Origin: Montifringilla adamsi
Taxonomy: Eukaryota > Chordata > Aves > Passeriformes > Passeridae
NCBI GenBank assembly: GCA_017590115.1
Contig: JAGGNK010003335.1
Span: 6,322,082-6,386,081, forward strand
Reading direction: 5' to 3'
DNA: 64,000 nucleotides
Under the pieces are notes generated by a model. It had not been told where the DNA came from. It ran no database searches and was given only the letters and a program-made list of their open reading frames with translations. This document shows, piece after piece, positions 26,701 to 36,700 of the stretch (position 1 is the first letter of the stretch; each line of letters begins with the position of its first letter). A program made the position numbers and the translations under genes.

Positions 26701-29305
26701 TGCTTTTAAATTTCATCAAGTAGCATTTTTGAGGTGTGTGTTAGTATTTCAGGGTGCTTTCATCTCAGCTGTAAGAGAGGATTGATGGTGCCAGGTCAAG
26801 GTTAATTCTAAAATCCAGAAATGGGAATGAGACTTGTACAATCACACTTGATTTCTGTGTGAAACACTGAAGAGAACTGTGGAGAAGTAAAATACAATGA
26901 GAAAAGACTTAGGGTACATCTTTAAAACTTAAGTTAGAAATAAGTAGTAGGCGATGTGTCTTATCTTGCAATTTACCTTGCTTTGCTTTAATGGTTAAAC
27001 TAAATGCCTGATTATTTGCAGAAAGCATTTCAAACTGGGACAAACACACGTTTGGATGAACGCATCTTTACCATGTGTCAGGTGAAAAACCAGCCCCTTG
27101 TTTACCTCATGCTCATGACACATCCCAGTCTGTACAGAGTCGATACTCTCACAGATGAGGTGAGTGTTGGCCTTGCTGCATAATCTATTTGATCCCAAAG
27201 ATCTGTGTGATGTGAAAGTAAATGTGTTAGAAATCTCCCAAGTTTTCAATATTAAAGCTGCACAGCTAAAATGCAATGTTTCATATTCTCCCACTTGTTG
27301 CATTTATGCATTTGTTATTTGGAACTGGATTGATGAATTCTGTAGAGAAGCTGTGCTTTGCTATGGATGGATGGGGAAAGTTTTTTCCTATCTTATTTCA
27401 CCTTTGCCTTGTGTCATTATCTTGCACTATAAAATCACATATACATAAAGACATCATAATGTGGTTTTTGTCCCTTTGTAGCCTCCTTTATTTTAAAATA
27501 TCAAGCAGTTTTGAGAACAGGGAATGTTTATGAAAAACCCTGAACAATTTTAGAAATCACATCTTTGGTACATAGCAAATCAGATATTCCGGTTCTAGAA
27601 CTAATTAACTAAGATACATTTGATGACATCCACCCTCTCTAAATAAAACATTGATTTATTAGTAAATTACTAATTAATAAAGTAAATTATCACTTTAAGT
27701 ATGCTTGAGCTAAACTGAGAAAAATGGTCCAGCTCCAGTGTTCAGTGTAATAGATCCTTCTCTTATTTAGCATTCTGTTCTGGTTTTTGGCATCAAGATG
27801 TAAACCACTGTTTTTTGTTCTTGTTTTAGGGAGCTCTTAACATAAATGACAGAACTATACCTCAGCCACCCCTTCTCCAGCTGTCAGTGGAGAAGTTGAG
27901 TAGGGATGGTGCTTATCTTATGGATGCTGGCTCTGTAAGTTGTGTGGTGGGGGGGATTTAAAAAAGTATCCAAATTTACTTGGTGTGTTCTTTCTGAGAA
28001 CCCAAAATATGTACGAGACTGCTGAGATGTGGTTTGGGTTGGATTAATGTTGTTATTGATGGCTGTCTTTCAGGTGATGTTTCTGTGGATCGGGAAGAAC
28101 TGTGGGCAGGGTTTTATCAGCCAAGTCCTTGGAGTTCCAAATTACGGCTCAATACCACAGAATATGGTATGTGCTTGCTCTGCTCATCAGTCATACATAC
28201 AGTGCTGCCAGAATATCATTTGCATGAGAATTAAAATACACTAGTCAGCTATTAGCCCTCTAGTGGTATAGATCCAGATCCGAGGAAAGAAATAATTGCT
28301 GTTGCCTCTTGGAGTTTGTTCTCATGAAGACTCAGTAGGAAGAGGCTGACAGTGATTGAGTTTCTCAGACCTGTGGGAGCAGACTAAGAATGCTTGCAAA
28401 TAGTGAGTACAGTGGGTTAGTGGGAAATCCTTTAGTTTCTGCAATAAAACAGGAATCAATCACAGCTCAGTCATCACCATTCTGACAGCTAATTGCTGAT
28501 AAGAGTTTAGTACTCTTGACTATTTCAAGCCCCTTCAAAGAAGACAAGACTGAAACTATACATCACAAAATGTATCTGTCTGGGTTTTCTTTATACCTAA
28601 TGAGTTGGGCTAGTTGAAGTGTTCCTTTTACTGTTTTTCTGAAAAATTTGTATTAATGAAACCCTTTGGCTTTTAGACACATCTCCCAGAACTCGAAACA
28701 GCAGAATCCATCAGGACACGAACTTTCATTTCTTGGCTGAGAGAACAGAGACCTTTCTTTCCTATACTATATATAATAAAGTAAGTGGTTTTTAACAGTC
28801 TTTTTGCTTCTGTAGCAACCTGTTAACAATACATACTTGGATATCATATACTGGACTTTCTTAATGGAATTCTTAACAATAGTATGTGCTGTGCCTGACA
28901 GATTTGACTAGAGATATGACTTATGAGTTGTCTCCACTTAGAATTTCAAAAGACTAAAAAAGACTAAATGTCACAGAAGAATCTTTAGGTCATGTCAGAT
29001 AAATGAAGTAAATGCTGGTAAGAGCAGTTATTAGGATTAATCACTACTAAAGGCTATTTGAGATCCTCTTTTCATATGTCCTTAAGCTTTTGAAATGTCT
29101 TGCCACTTGACCTGTAACTTTATTAATGCATGGTAGGTGGCTCATGGCAAAAGTTAATTCCACTCAAACACTTATATTTTTGTTTTTAAGGGATGAGAGT
29201 CCATTGAAATCAAGTTTTCTGCAAAATATGATTGAAGACAGAACAGAATCAGCCTTATCATACTATGAATTCCTCCTTCATATACAGCAGCAAGTGAATA
29301 AATGA
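8694..29305 (+). CDS. SEC24A: SEC24A, COPII coat cargo-binding subunit (23 coding exons, complete)
   Basis: Exons: 8694-8742, 13549-14070, 15455-15613, 17329-17406, 17722-17888, 18491-18663, 19647-19749, 20518-20644, 20977-21086, 21458-21570, 22148-22266, 22910-22965, 23284-23490, 23784-23904, 24459-24617, 25120-25293, 25371-25481, 25858-26033, 27022-27159, 27830-27934, 28074-28166, 28677-28780, 29191-29305. They total 3279 nt (1092 residues plus TGA), against about 1093 in human. Every junction is GT-AG and keeps frame. Order of parts: Pro/Gln-rich disordered N-terminus (1-about 380), zinc finger (Cys 430, 433, 451, 454), trunk (about 497-740), beta-sandwich, helical and gelsolin-like domains, ending HIQQQVNK. 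SEC24 binds SEC23 at ER exit sites and captures cargo export signals. Paralog A rather than B is chosen from family resemblance (RPPVA, EGGGL, VNLLQERN) and synteny with CAMLG and DDX46. The first ATG in a Kozak-like GAGCCATGG was used as start. Confidence 0.97.
8743..13548 (+). other. SEC24A intron 1
   Basis: This is the longest SEC24A intron, 4.8 kb. It starts in the CpG island and then becomes AT-rich. It contains the 106-bp tandem duplication at 11127-11335 and poly-T/A runs near 12411-12424. No further gene is supported; the open frames in it are short and show no recognisable protein. Confidence 0.8.
11127..11335 (+). repeat. 106/103-bp tandem duplication in SEC24A intron 1
   Basis: Unit 1 is 11127-11232 and unit 2 is 11233-11335. 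Both run from TTCAGTCCACACAGAATTTC to ATGGGTCTCAGTGAAG. They are nearly identical; the visible differences are GCAGCCTAGATACTCC in unit 1 against GCAGCCATTACTCC in unit 2, plus the last bases. The high identity suggests a recent duplication, or possibly an assembly-level duplication. Confidence 0.95.
13549..15613 (+). CDS. SEC24A: SEC24A exons 2-3: Pro/Gln/Ser-rich N-terminal tail
   Basis: Exon 2 (13549-14070, 522 nt) and exon 3 (15455-15613) encode residues 17-243. The composition is Pro, Gln, Ser, Ala and Gly, with family words GQTLNRPPVA and NWQYSQPP in exon 2 and a proline-rich run (PPRPPLGPPPVGGPPRPP) in exon 3. This tail is low-complexity and is thought to be disordered at the coat surface. 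The intron between them (14071-15454) contains only AT-rich sequence and a T17 tract near 15117. Confidence 0.93.
15614..17328 (+). other. SEC24A intron 3
   Basis: About 1.7 kb of AT-rich intron. Its only distinctive content is the three-unit 24-bp repeat at 16871-16943. Confidence 0.8.
16871..16943 (+). repeat. Three-copy ~24-bp tandem repeat
   Basis: Units AGGTTACTAAGGAAACCTAA.. (16871-16895), AGGTTACTAGGAAACCTAAG.. (16896-16919) and TGATTACTTGGAAAACTACA.. (16920-16943) follow head to tail. The third is more diverged. Each unit contains an imperfect inverted core (GGTT..AACC). Confidence 0.85.
17329..19749 (+). CDS. SEC24A: SEC24A exons 4-7: end of the tail and lead-in to the zinc finger
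   Basis: Exons 17329-17406, 17722-17888, 18491-18663 and 19647-19749 encode residues 244-417. Conserved words include YDAIEGGGL, RSVGYSYPALPPGYQ, MAGLSL, VNLLQERN, VPNLHEDIQKLNCNPE and PLGLLLHPFKDL. The last residue before the zinc-finger exon is serine, where human SEC24A has valine (DLV-QLP). The introns between them show no gene or recognised repeat. Confidence 0.95.
20518..20644 (+). CDS. SEC24A: SEC24A exon 8: Sec23/Sec24 zinc finger
   Basis: Encodes QLPVVTSSIIVRCRSCRTYI and continues to WKCNLCYRVND. The four zinc ligands are Cys430, 433, 451 and 454 (CX2C-X17-CX2C). This domain packs at the SEC23-SEC24 interface. The acceptor is TTTTCCAG and the donor GTGAGT. Confidence 0.97.
20977..24617 (+). 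CDS. SEC24A: SEC24A exons 9-15: trunk (vWA-like) domain
   Basis: Exons 20977-21086, 21458-21570, 22148-22266, 22910-22965, 23284-23490, 23784-23904 and 24459-24617 encode residues 460-754. They include NATIEFMAPSEYM, VYLFVFDVSHNAIETGYL, KIGFITFDSTIHFY, MLIVSDIEDVFIPMPENLL, QSALGPALQAAFKLMSPTGG and VAVDLFLLSGQYSDLASL. In the family this fold contacts SEC23 and forms the A-site cargo pocket. Donors of exon 13 (GTTAGG) and exon 15 (GTCTGA) are weak but join in frame. Introns hold poly-A (about 22077-22095) and AT-rich DNA only. Confidence 0.96.
25120..29305 (+). CDS. SEC24A: SEC24A exons 16-23: beta-sandwich, helical and gelsolin domains, C-terminus
   Basis: Exons 25120-25293, 25371-25481, 25858-26033, 27022-27159, 27830-27934, 28074-28166, 28677-28780 and 29191-29305 encode residues 755-1092. 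Words seen are FFVRSTDLLSLPNVNPDAGY, RRIRVHTMCLPVV, LSDARDALVNAVIDSLAAYR, PFSLRLFPLYILALLKQ, DERIFTMCQVKNQPLVYLML, IPQPPLLQLSVEKLSRDGAY and FISWLREQRPFFPILYII. Stop TGA is at 29303-29305. Intron 16 is only 77 nt. The 1-kb introns at 26034-27021 and 27160-27829 are AT-rich without recognisable elements. Confidence 0.96.
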
Positions 29306-29622
29306 AACACTAGCCTTTGGCTTCTTTAAGGAAAGATTTTGCAGTAAAGAATGATTGTGCTTGTAATATCTTCATTAAATCTGTGGCCTGAGGCAGTTGA
29401 TGAGAAGTTCTCACTGTGATTTCAACGAACTAAAGCAAATAAAGGACCACATCTGAGAATCAAATGTGCAACTACATAATATTGTACCTTAAAAAAAAAA
29501 TCAAACTGTTGGAACTGGTTGAGCACCTTTAATTTGCTGCAAATCGTGTTTTTACTGTAAGTAGTTGCAGCATGAAGTACATTTACAAAGGCAATACTGA
29601 AAAGGTGAAATACATTTTGTAA

Positions 29623-29628
29623 AATAAA
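29623..29628 (+). terminator. Candidate SEC24A polyadenylation signal
   Basis: AATAAA, 318 bases after the SEC24A stop, is followed within 15-100 bases by GTTCTTTGTTGTTC and then a G/T-only tract that fits a downstream GU-rich element. Confidence 0.55.
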
Positions 29629-29664
29629 GAGTTCTTTGTTGTTCAAAATGTATATTTCTGTAAC

Positions 29665-29742
29665 TTTTTTGTTTGTTTTGTTTGGGTTTGTTTTGTTTTG
29701 GTTTTTTGGTTTTGGTTTTTTGGTTTTTTTTTTTTTTTGTTG
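29665..29742 (+). repeat. G/T-rich (GTTTTG)n low-complexity tract
   Basis: About 75 bases composed almost only of T and G, with TTTTG/GTTTTTTG words and ending in a 16-base T run. It lies just after the proximal SEC24A polyadenylation signal. Confidence 0.85.
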
Positions 29743-32700
29743 CTGCTAGATATAAAACCTCACAATACTGATCATGATTTGCAGGGAAATTCTTTCTAAG
29801 TGTATCCAGTGATTACAGACAGAGCATCTCAATGTTCAACTTAATGCTTAAAGTAGCAATGAAAGAAGTGTTCATTGTGAAATGAACAAATGCTTGTGAA
29901 GTGTAGAATCCAGTGCTTGGATTGGATTATGGCTAATAGGACTAAAGGTAAGCTTAACCTGGATAAGGTGGCTGAATTTCTTGAAGCTTTTAATAAGTCA
30001 GTATTCTAATTTTAAAAACAGTGGGGAAGAGTGGGCCCTACATGAGACAGATTTTAAAAAGTTACTGGCTGAGTTGGCAGCAAAAGTAGACTTAGGTAGA
30101 TTGTAAGCTTTGCTTTTCTTCAGTGAAAGGAATAGTTTTAATTTCTCTTTATGAGTGGTGTGGGAGGGGAAGAGCAAGGAAGGTTTTCTCAGATTTTGTT
30201 TGGTTTATGTTCAGTAGACTTTTGGCTCTTGTTTACTTTAAGTGAATGTTGGGCCCCTCAGATCTGGTGTGTTTCTGAAGCAAGTTTGTTGGCAGCACTT
30301 CAGACCAAATGTTGGTCTGCAACACTGAATATTCTGACATTAAAACTGGAAATTATTTTTCCAAGAACAAAATTATTATATTGAATTTGAAGATATGTGT
30401 ATGGTTGCAGACATGCCTGAAGTTTTAGAAAAAAAGAAGGTTTTGCTGCAGCTGTGTAATGAGCCCAGGTCCAAGGCCAGTGTGCACCAAATAAAAGCTT
30501 CAAATATACTGAGATCCTGCCAGAGCTACAGTTTGAAGCTGACATCGGACTTGAAGTAAAAACTTATATACAAAAAATATTTAAATAATTTTATAGAAGT
30601 GTATTGATAATTCTTCTGTTTTCAAGATTAAGCTATCATTGATAGCTACCAATGTAAAAGGTATTTAAGTTACAGTATTCCAATGCCCATGGAAGTATTG
30701 CATATGGAAAAATCTTGGTTTGCTTTTTTATTTAATAGTGGTAAACATAAAGGTCTTTCAAAACCTACTTTCTGGGGCAGGTAATTTGAAGAGGTAAAAC
30801 ACTTGTGAGTGGTCAAATGTACTATGCTTAGGACGTCTGGAGATACAAATGTCAGTAGGGTCAACATTTGGGTAAACATTTGCTCCCATTTCAGGCTGTA
30901 GCTGCGTGTGATTGTCAGGATTTTCCTCACTTTAGGGGAGGAGTTCCTTGGGAGAAATTGTTCTTGAGCACAAGAAGCTAAAGTTCAGAACAATGGCTAA
31001 AACAGCGTGAAAAGATTATTACAGAACCAAGTTAAGCTTCCCTGTCTGCTGCTTCTGTAGCAAACAGGAATATATTTACTTGAACTGCTTTTCAGAGAAT
31101 TGCACAGTTTCTAGTCATAGTGAAGGGGTGTCTTTTAAGTTTTGACAGTCTGATTTTTTATTTTTTTCCCCAGGGAGGGGGAAAGAGGTCTCTTCATTTA
31201 AAACATAAATGGAACCTCTGCACTTGCATAGGTTCTGCCCTAAACCTTGTGTTTTGGGTATATTATGTTGAATTGATATATGGGTATATAGATGTTGAAT
31301 TGAAAACCATCCTTGCATCAAATAGCCCACCCAAAGTCTACTTCTTCCTATGACTGTATTTTGCTACTAGATACCTTTTTTAAAGAAACATAAATACTGG
31401 AGATGGCCTCATTGCTTTGTGTCCACCAGACTAATGGCTGAAGATGTCAGTCTTTGTGGCATTTAACAGGTCTGAAGTTGAGTCCCTAAGTTTTACAGAG
31501 CAAAACATGATAAATGAGTGAGATGAGCCCTCTGGGAGTTCTCTTCACTTTGGAAGAAATTCTCTATTGAACTTTGTTTATTCCCTTGCAGTGGGGGAGG
31601 CCTGCTGGCTCACTGGTACTGCTGTAATGGCAATACAGGGAACATGAACACACACACACACCTGTGCTTGCTTTTATACAAACCATTAAAAAATGAGGAC
31701 ACTGAAGATGGACTGCAAGAGTGGTTCTGGTACTTAGATCTCAGCACCACAACTCCACCACTGTAAATGTGTGGTAAAGGTGTGTCTCTCTGTAGTCAAA
31801 TGCTTTTTAAAAAAACTGTTTCTTATTTTGACACATTAGTGTTCAGCCAACATTGTTACCATCCATTTTACTTTGCTTTCATTATTGTTTTTAAATTAAT
31901 ATATTTGAGTTTAAGTCCACATAGACTATGTTGCAATAACTAGAATGATTTTATTTAGAATTAATTTCTTAACAATTTAATCAAATATGCAGAATGGCTG
32001 TTAAGTTAAGGGACCATTAAATGTGATTTTAAGGTTCTGTTGACTATTATGGATGTAATCCTTATAGTAAATTTAATTTTGTAAAGTAGTGTATAATATT
32101 GTAATATTAAATCTTTGTTCTCTGAACTCAAAGATTTGATCTTCAGTATGAAGTTATAAATCTTCCCCCTTCTGAATTTGAGACAGGATTTACTTGTCCT
32201 CCTTTTTACAGTTTGTAATTTTCACTGTTTTATTCCTGTAAAAAGTCATTTATAACACATGCAAATGCTTATTTTATCTGTGCTAATTTATCAGATTTGG
32301 CTACTCAATAAAATTAATTGAAAGAACTCATGCCAGTCCATCACTTTTTTCTTATAAATAAAAGTAGAACAATGTATTTAATTGAGAGAAATGCCACGTT
32401 GGTCACAGGAGCTAGCTGACAGTGATGGTTGGAATTTAGCCTTCAGCAGCATTCCAAGATGCTGATCAATTTTATTTTAGGTAATCCTGTATCTTCATTT
32501 AACATCCCATTATTTCAGCAGCTTTTTTTTTGTAAAAGCCATTCCATCTTAACGCTTGCAATTTTTTTTGAGATGTTGTCACTGCTGCCTCTGGCCATTA
32601 TAGATGAGCTAACACATGAGCTTGGAACTCTGACTTTTGTATTTAACTAAAATACAGAATTCTCTCATTCAGTGTGGTAGAAATATTAATTGGATTTGCC

Positions 32701-32754
32701 AGCTGTTTTCTTCCCAATGCACATAGCACTGTGCTGTTGCACTCCAGCACTGCA

Positions 32755-33720
32755 GCAGGGGCTGGGGCGCAGCGGGCGCCGCTCCCGGCACCGGCCTCTG
32801 GGATCTCCCGTTCCCGGGCAGGGCCCTGCAGCCCGGCCGTGCCAGGCGCTGCTGCTGATGGGACCCCTCGGCTGAGGGAAGAGTAACGTGGCACTTTCAT
32901 CACCTGGCACACGAGAAGAGGTTTAGTGCCCACAACGATGAATACTGTGCCAACTGGATCTTACTGGAAAGAAGTCAGGTCCTCGTTCTATAATGCCAGT
33001 GGCTCTGGCGGCCTGGAGCGGTGCTGTCTGTTGGTGTTTCCTCAGTGTGCCCCGCCAGTCCTGCAGCGGTACAGTGCCAGGCTCGCAGGCACTCCCGCGT
33101 ATGCAGCGGGCCAGCCCCGCGCTGCCTCGGGGTGTCCCCGTCACCCGGGTCCCCTCAGCGCCACTATCGCGCCTTCCCGGCCTCGCACCGTGACACCACT
33201 TTTGAGGCCGGCGCGGCCATCTTTAGTGCGGGCGCCGCGCCGTTAGAGAGGGGCGCGCGGAGCTCTCTCCCAGCGCTCCCCGCCCTTCTCCTGCCCCTAC
33301 AAAAAATGGCGGCGCCTTCTTCAGCGGCTGGAGGCGGGCGGTGCCGGCGCCTGCGCGCTGGGCGGGGCGGGCCCGTGGTGCCGGGCCTGCGGTGCCGGGG
33401 ATGGCGGACGGCGGCGCGGGAGCGGAGCCCACACCGCCGGGGCCCCCCGCGGGGCTCTCGGCGTCTCAGCGCCGCGCAGAGCTGCGCCGCAGGAAGCTGC
33501 TCATGAACTCGGAGGAGCGGATCAACCGCATCATGGGCTTCCACCGGCCCGCGGCGGGCAAGGGTGAGCCCCGTGGCGGGTGCGGCGGGGCTGTGTGAGG
33601 GCTCCGGGGCTGCGGTGACGCCTCGGCCTCTCCGGCCGTGACCGCTGCCCGCGGTCCCTGGTGAGCAGGAGCGGCTGGTTGCCCTCAGGGACAGGGCCGG
33701 CTGGCTCCCCGGTCCCTCAG
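32755..33720 (+). promoter_or_regulatory. CAMLG CpG-island promoter
   Basis: GC- and CpG-dense from about 32.76 to 33.7 kb, with a less dense gap near 32.88-33.0 kb, surrounding the CAMLG start codon at 33401. It includes YY1-type words GCCATCTT (33216-33223) and AAAATGGCGGC (33303-33313). No TATA box is evident. Confidence 0.8.
33303..33313 (+). promoter_or_regulatory. YY1 / TISU-like element AAAATGGCGGC
   Basis: The word matches the YY1 motif found just downstream of many CpG-island transcription starts and is one or two bases from the TISU consensus. Its ATG (33306) is not in frame with CAMLG and has strong Kozak bases (A at -3, G at +4). Confidence 0.55.
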
Positions 33721-36700
33721 TGCCGCCTTCGTAGGGATGCCTCAAGCAGCACGACCTGCCCTGCTCCGCCAGGGACCCGCCCATAAAATCCCTGTGCCGT
33801 CAGAAAGGCCGGGGCTCGGGCTCGGCACGGTCCCTAGATAGCGAGCATACCAGCTGTCATTTCACTGCAAGTCGTTTTTTTTTAGATGAAGAAACGATGA
33901 GCCTCCCCCATGTTTTGAGTCAGTATATGCTGGCTTTTTATAGCAAAATTATCTCACATTTGGATAGTGACATAGATGTTTGTGGTTGTTATGCAGAATT
34001 TTCTTGCAGAACCATATTTAGGTAGCTCAGTTATATCTCTGCATTCTTCAAATGGGCTGTCTTGTCAGGAAGGAGTTCTCAGATTTCGGTTTACAAGGAT
34101 GCCCGTGAGCTGTGAATCAGTCTGATGTAACACTGAAAAGCACTCCTGAAGTGTTAGTTCTTGCTCTGTGGTAGGTCCAGATGCGTTCTTTATTTGCCTT
34201 TTGTTCTCTGCCATCACTTTTTCTGTAAGATGGGTCTTCAGGCTTGATACAGAGCAGGTTAACACTGCCCTGCCTCTGACAGTAGACAGCAAGCTGAAGT
34301 GCTTCTGTTTGCTTATTTGTCAGGTATTTGTGCTCTTCTGGTTGATTAACTTTCTGCAAATCTTTGTCTCTTTTTTTTAATGTCAATCCATGTATTTGGA
34401 TCTTTCTGCTTGTATGTGCAGTGCTGTTGCTTAAGGAAGGTCAGTTTTAATATCTCCACTGCTTCAACTTCTGACCTGCATTGCACAGCTTTATGTCTTG
34501 TGTCTGCTCCATGAAGAATGCCCTCTTTAATCGTAAATCTGTCTTTTCTCTTGGGAAGCAGAGACCCAGGATCCTGACCCAGTACAGCTGAAGTGTTGCT
34601 CCATGTACATGGCGTGCATAACTCTGGTTTTATTTTTCTTCCTTAGATGATGAAAATCACACAGAATTAAAGCTTCAGCACGAGCAAGATAAATCAAACT
34701 CCCTTCCCATTCCTTCAGTTTCCAAGCGGATTGTGCTTGGTGATTCTATGTGTAATGTGACGGGCTCGGCCGACCACGCAGGCAGCATGGCAGAGCTCAG
34801 AGGGGACAAGGACTTGTTTGGTAAAGCCCCAGAGCTGGTCACCGAGGGGACGGGCGAGCTCCGTCAGCGTCACAGGGGAGAGCTGCCCTCTGAGGCTGCG
34901 GCACGGCCACCCAGGCACGGCTTGGAGCAGTACCTGTCCAGGTTTGATGAAGCTCTGAAGCTGAGGAACCAGCTGATGAGTGAGAAGCCAAGCCAGGAGA
35001 ACGGGAATACGGCGGAGGAGTTTGACTCTTTCCGCATTTTCCGATTGGTGGGGTGTGCTCTGCTCGCCGTCGCCGTCAGGGCTTTTGTGTGCAAGTACCT
35101 GGTGAGTTCAGGGACACAGTCCTGCTGGGGTGTCTGCTGGCTGCAAATTACTGGGAAGTATCCGGGGCTGAAGTCTGTTGGTAATGACCAAGTTGGGAAC
35201 TTCAGGCACTCTTTACATTTCCAAAAATTGTATAAAACCTAAAAAATTGCTGAATTCTTTGAGATTAATCTGCTACAAACACAGCCACTGTGTAACCACT
35301 GAGAGCAGCACATTTAGTTGTGGTTCAGGAGCAGATGCACTGGAATAGTTGTTGCAGCTTAAATCCCCTGCAAGTTTATTCCCATCTTGGTGAGCATATG
35401 AGTCAGCTGCTGCTCTAGTTCAGGGTCTGCAAAAGAATAATAGAGTAAGAATAGAGTTCTCATCTGTGGAAGTGTCCAAGGCCAGGCTGGATGGAGCTTG
35501 GAGCAACCTGGTCTCATGGAAAGTATCCCTGCCCATGGGTTTGGAATGAGATGGCTTTTCAGGTCACTTTCAACCCACATAATTCTGTGATTCTAATAAT
35601 AACAGTTGTACCAACATAAGAAGATCCTGCTCATTTATCACCCTGGGAAAAGTAGTTCCTCAGTATTCCCAGTGCCAGCCAGAACCACAGCACAGAGGTG
35701 TGATGCAGGTACAGCCGTCCAGCTCCTGCATCCCTCGGCTCAGTTTTACACACTGGGCTCAGTTTTACACTCTGCTGTTCTCTTCTGCCATTTCAGTTCT
35801 TTAGGCTCAAGGAATATTGGGCAGAACCTTATTTTTGGCATGTAACTTGTCTACTTAGATTTGTAGTGTTCAGTAACAACTTTGCTGTGTTCCACAAATT
35901 AATTTTTACCTACTAATTTTCTTTTATGCTTTGGAAGAATTAAATCTTTGTGTTTCTTAGCTATTCTGACCAAGTTAATTTTTATATATTCTTTTCTCTT
36001 CCTTCAGTCAATATTTGCACCATTTCTTACTCTACAACTTGCTTATATGGGACTGTCCAAGTACTTTCCAAAGGTAATTTTTTTTTCAGAATTAGATTAA
36101 TTTGAAGTGTTTTCAATTTAAACTTGTGTTTAGATTGTATTATTTTAGGACCAATGCATGTGAAGTATTCTTCCCTTGTTTTGAACTGTAGAGTTGAATG
36201 ACCAGTGCTGATAGTTTATACTATTTTTTAATCTTTCCACATTTAATCCAGGATCTTTTTTAAAGTTGCAGTGAAAACATGGACTAGCAGCTTGTGTAGC
36301 TGTAGCCTGATTAAAAGTGTTTGACCAGGAAATCCAGGTAGTTCTTTCATGTCTTCAGGAAACTTGCTTTTCTTCTAGACCATGCTCTTCCCTGGTTATT
36401 ATTTGCTTTGCTAAGCAGCTGTTCTGCATATAATATTTGGATGACATCTGGGAGAGTGTTTGCTAAAAAAATGAGGCAGAATGTTGAGTTTTAAGGGCTC
36501 TGCATTCCAGTGCTGGTATTGGTTTGAATGGCAGCTTGAAATGAGACATTTATCTGTGTGTGAAACTTGCTGCTTATTAGCAAGATTTGCTATACCACTT
36601 GCTTTATATATTTACAACAGGTAATTGTTCCTGAAGCATTTGTTAGGTTGATGATTTTGTCAGGTCTGTGGTGCAGAGTGGGATTGAATGATGTTCAATC

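Larger units (their letters stand above)
29306..32312 (+). other. SEC24A: SEC24A 3' UTR, possibly extending to about 32.3 kb
   Basis: AT-rich and without genes. AATAAA signals occur at 29623-29628 (first good site, about 320 bases after the stop), 30490-30495, 32307-32312 and 32357-32362. The first is followed by a long T/G-rich tract, a good downstream element. Mammalian SEC24A mRNAs have long 3' UTRs, so use of the distal site is plausible. Which site is used cannot be read from the sequence. Confidence 0.5.

Noticed and set aside
33164..33784. 206-codon minus-strand open frame over CAMLG exon 1
   Set aside because: It is the antisense of the CpG island and of a well-supported coding exon. 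Composition explains it.
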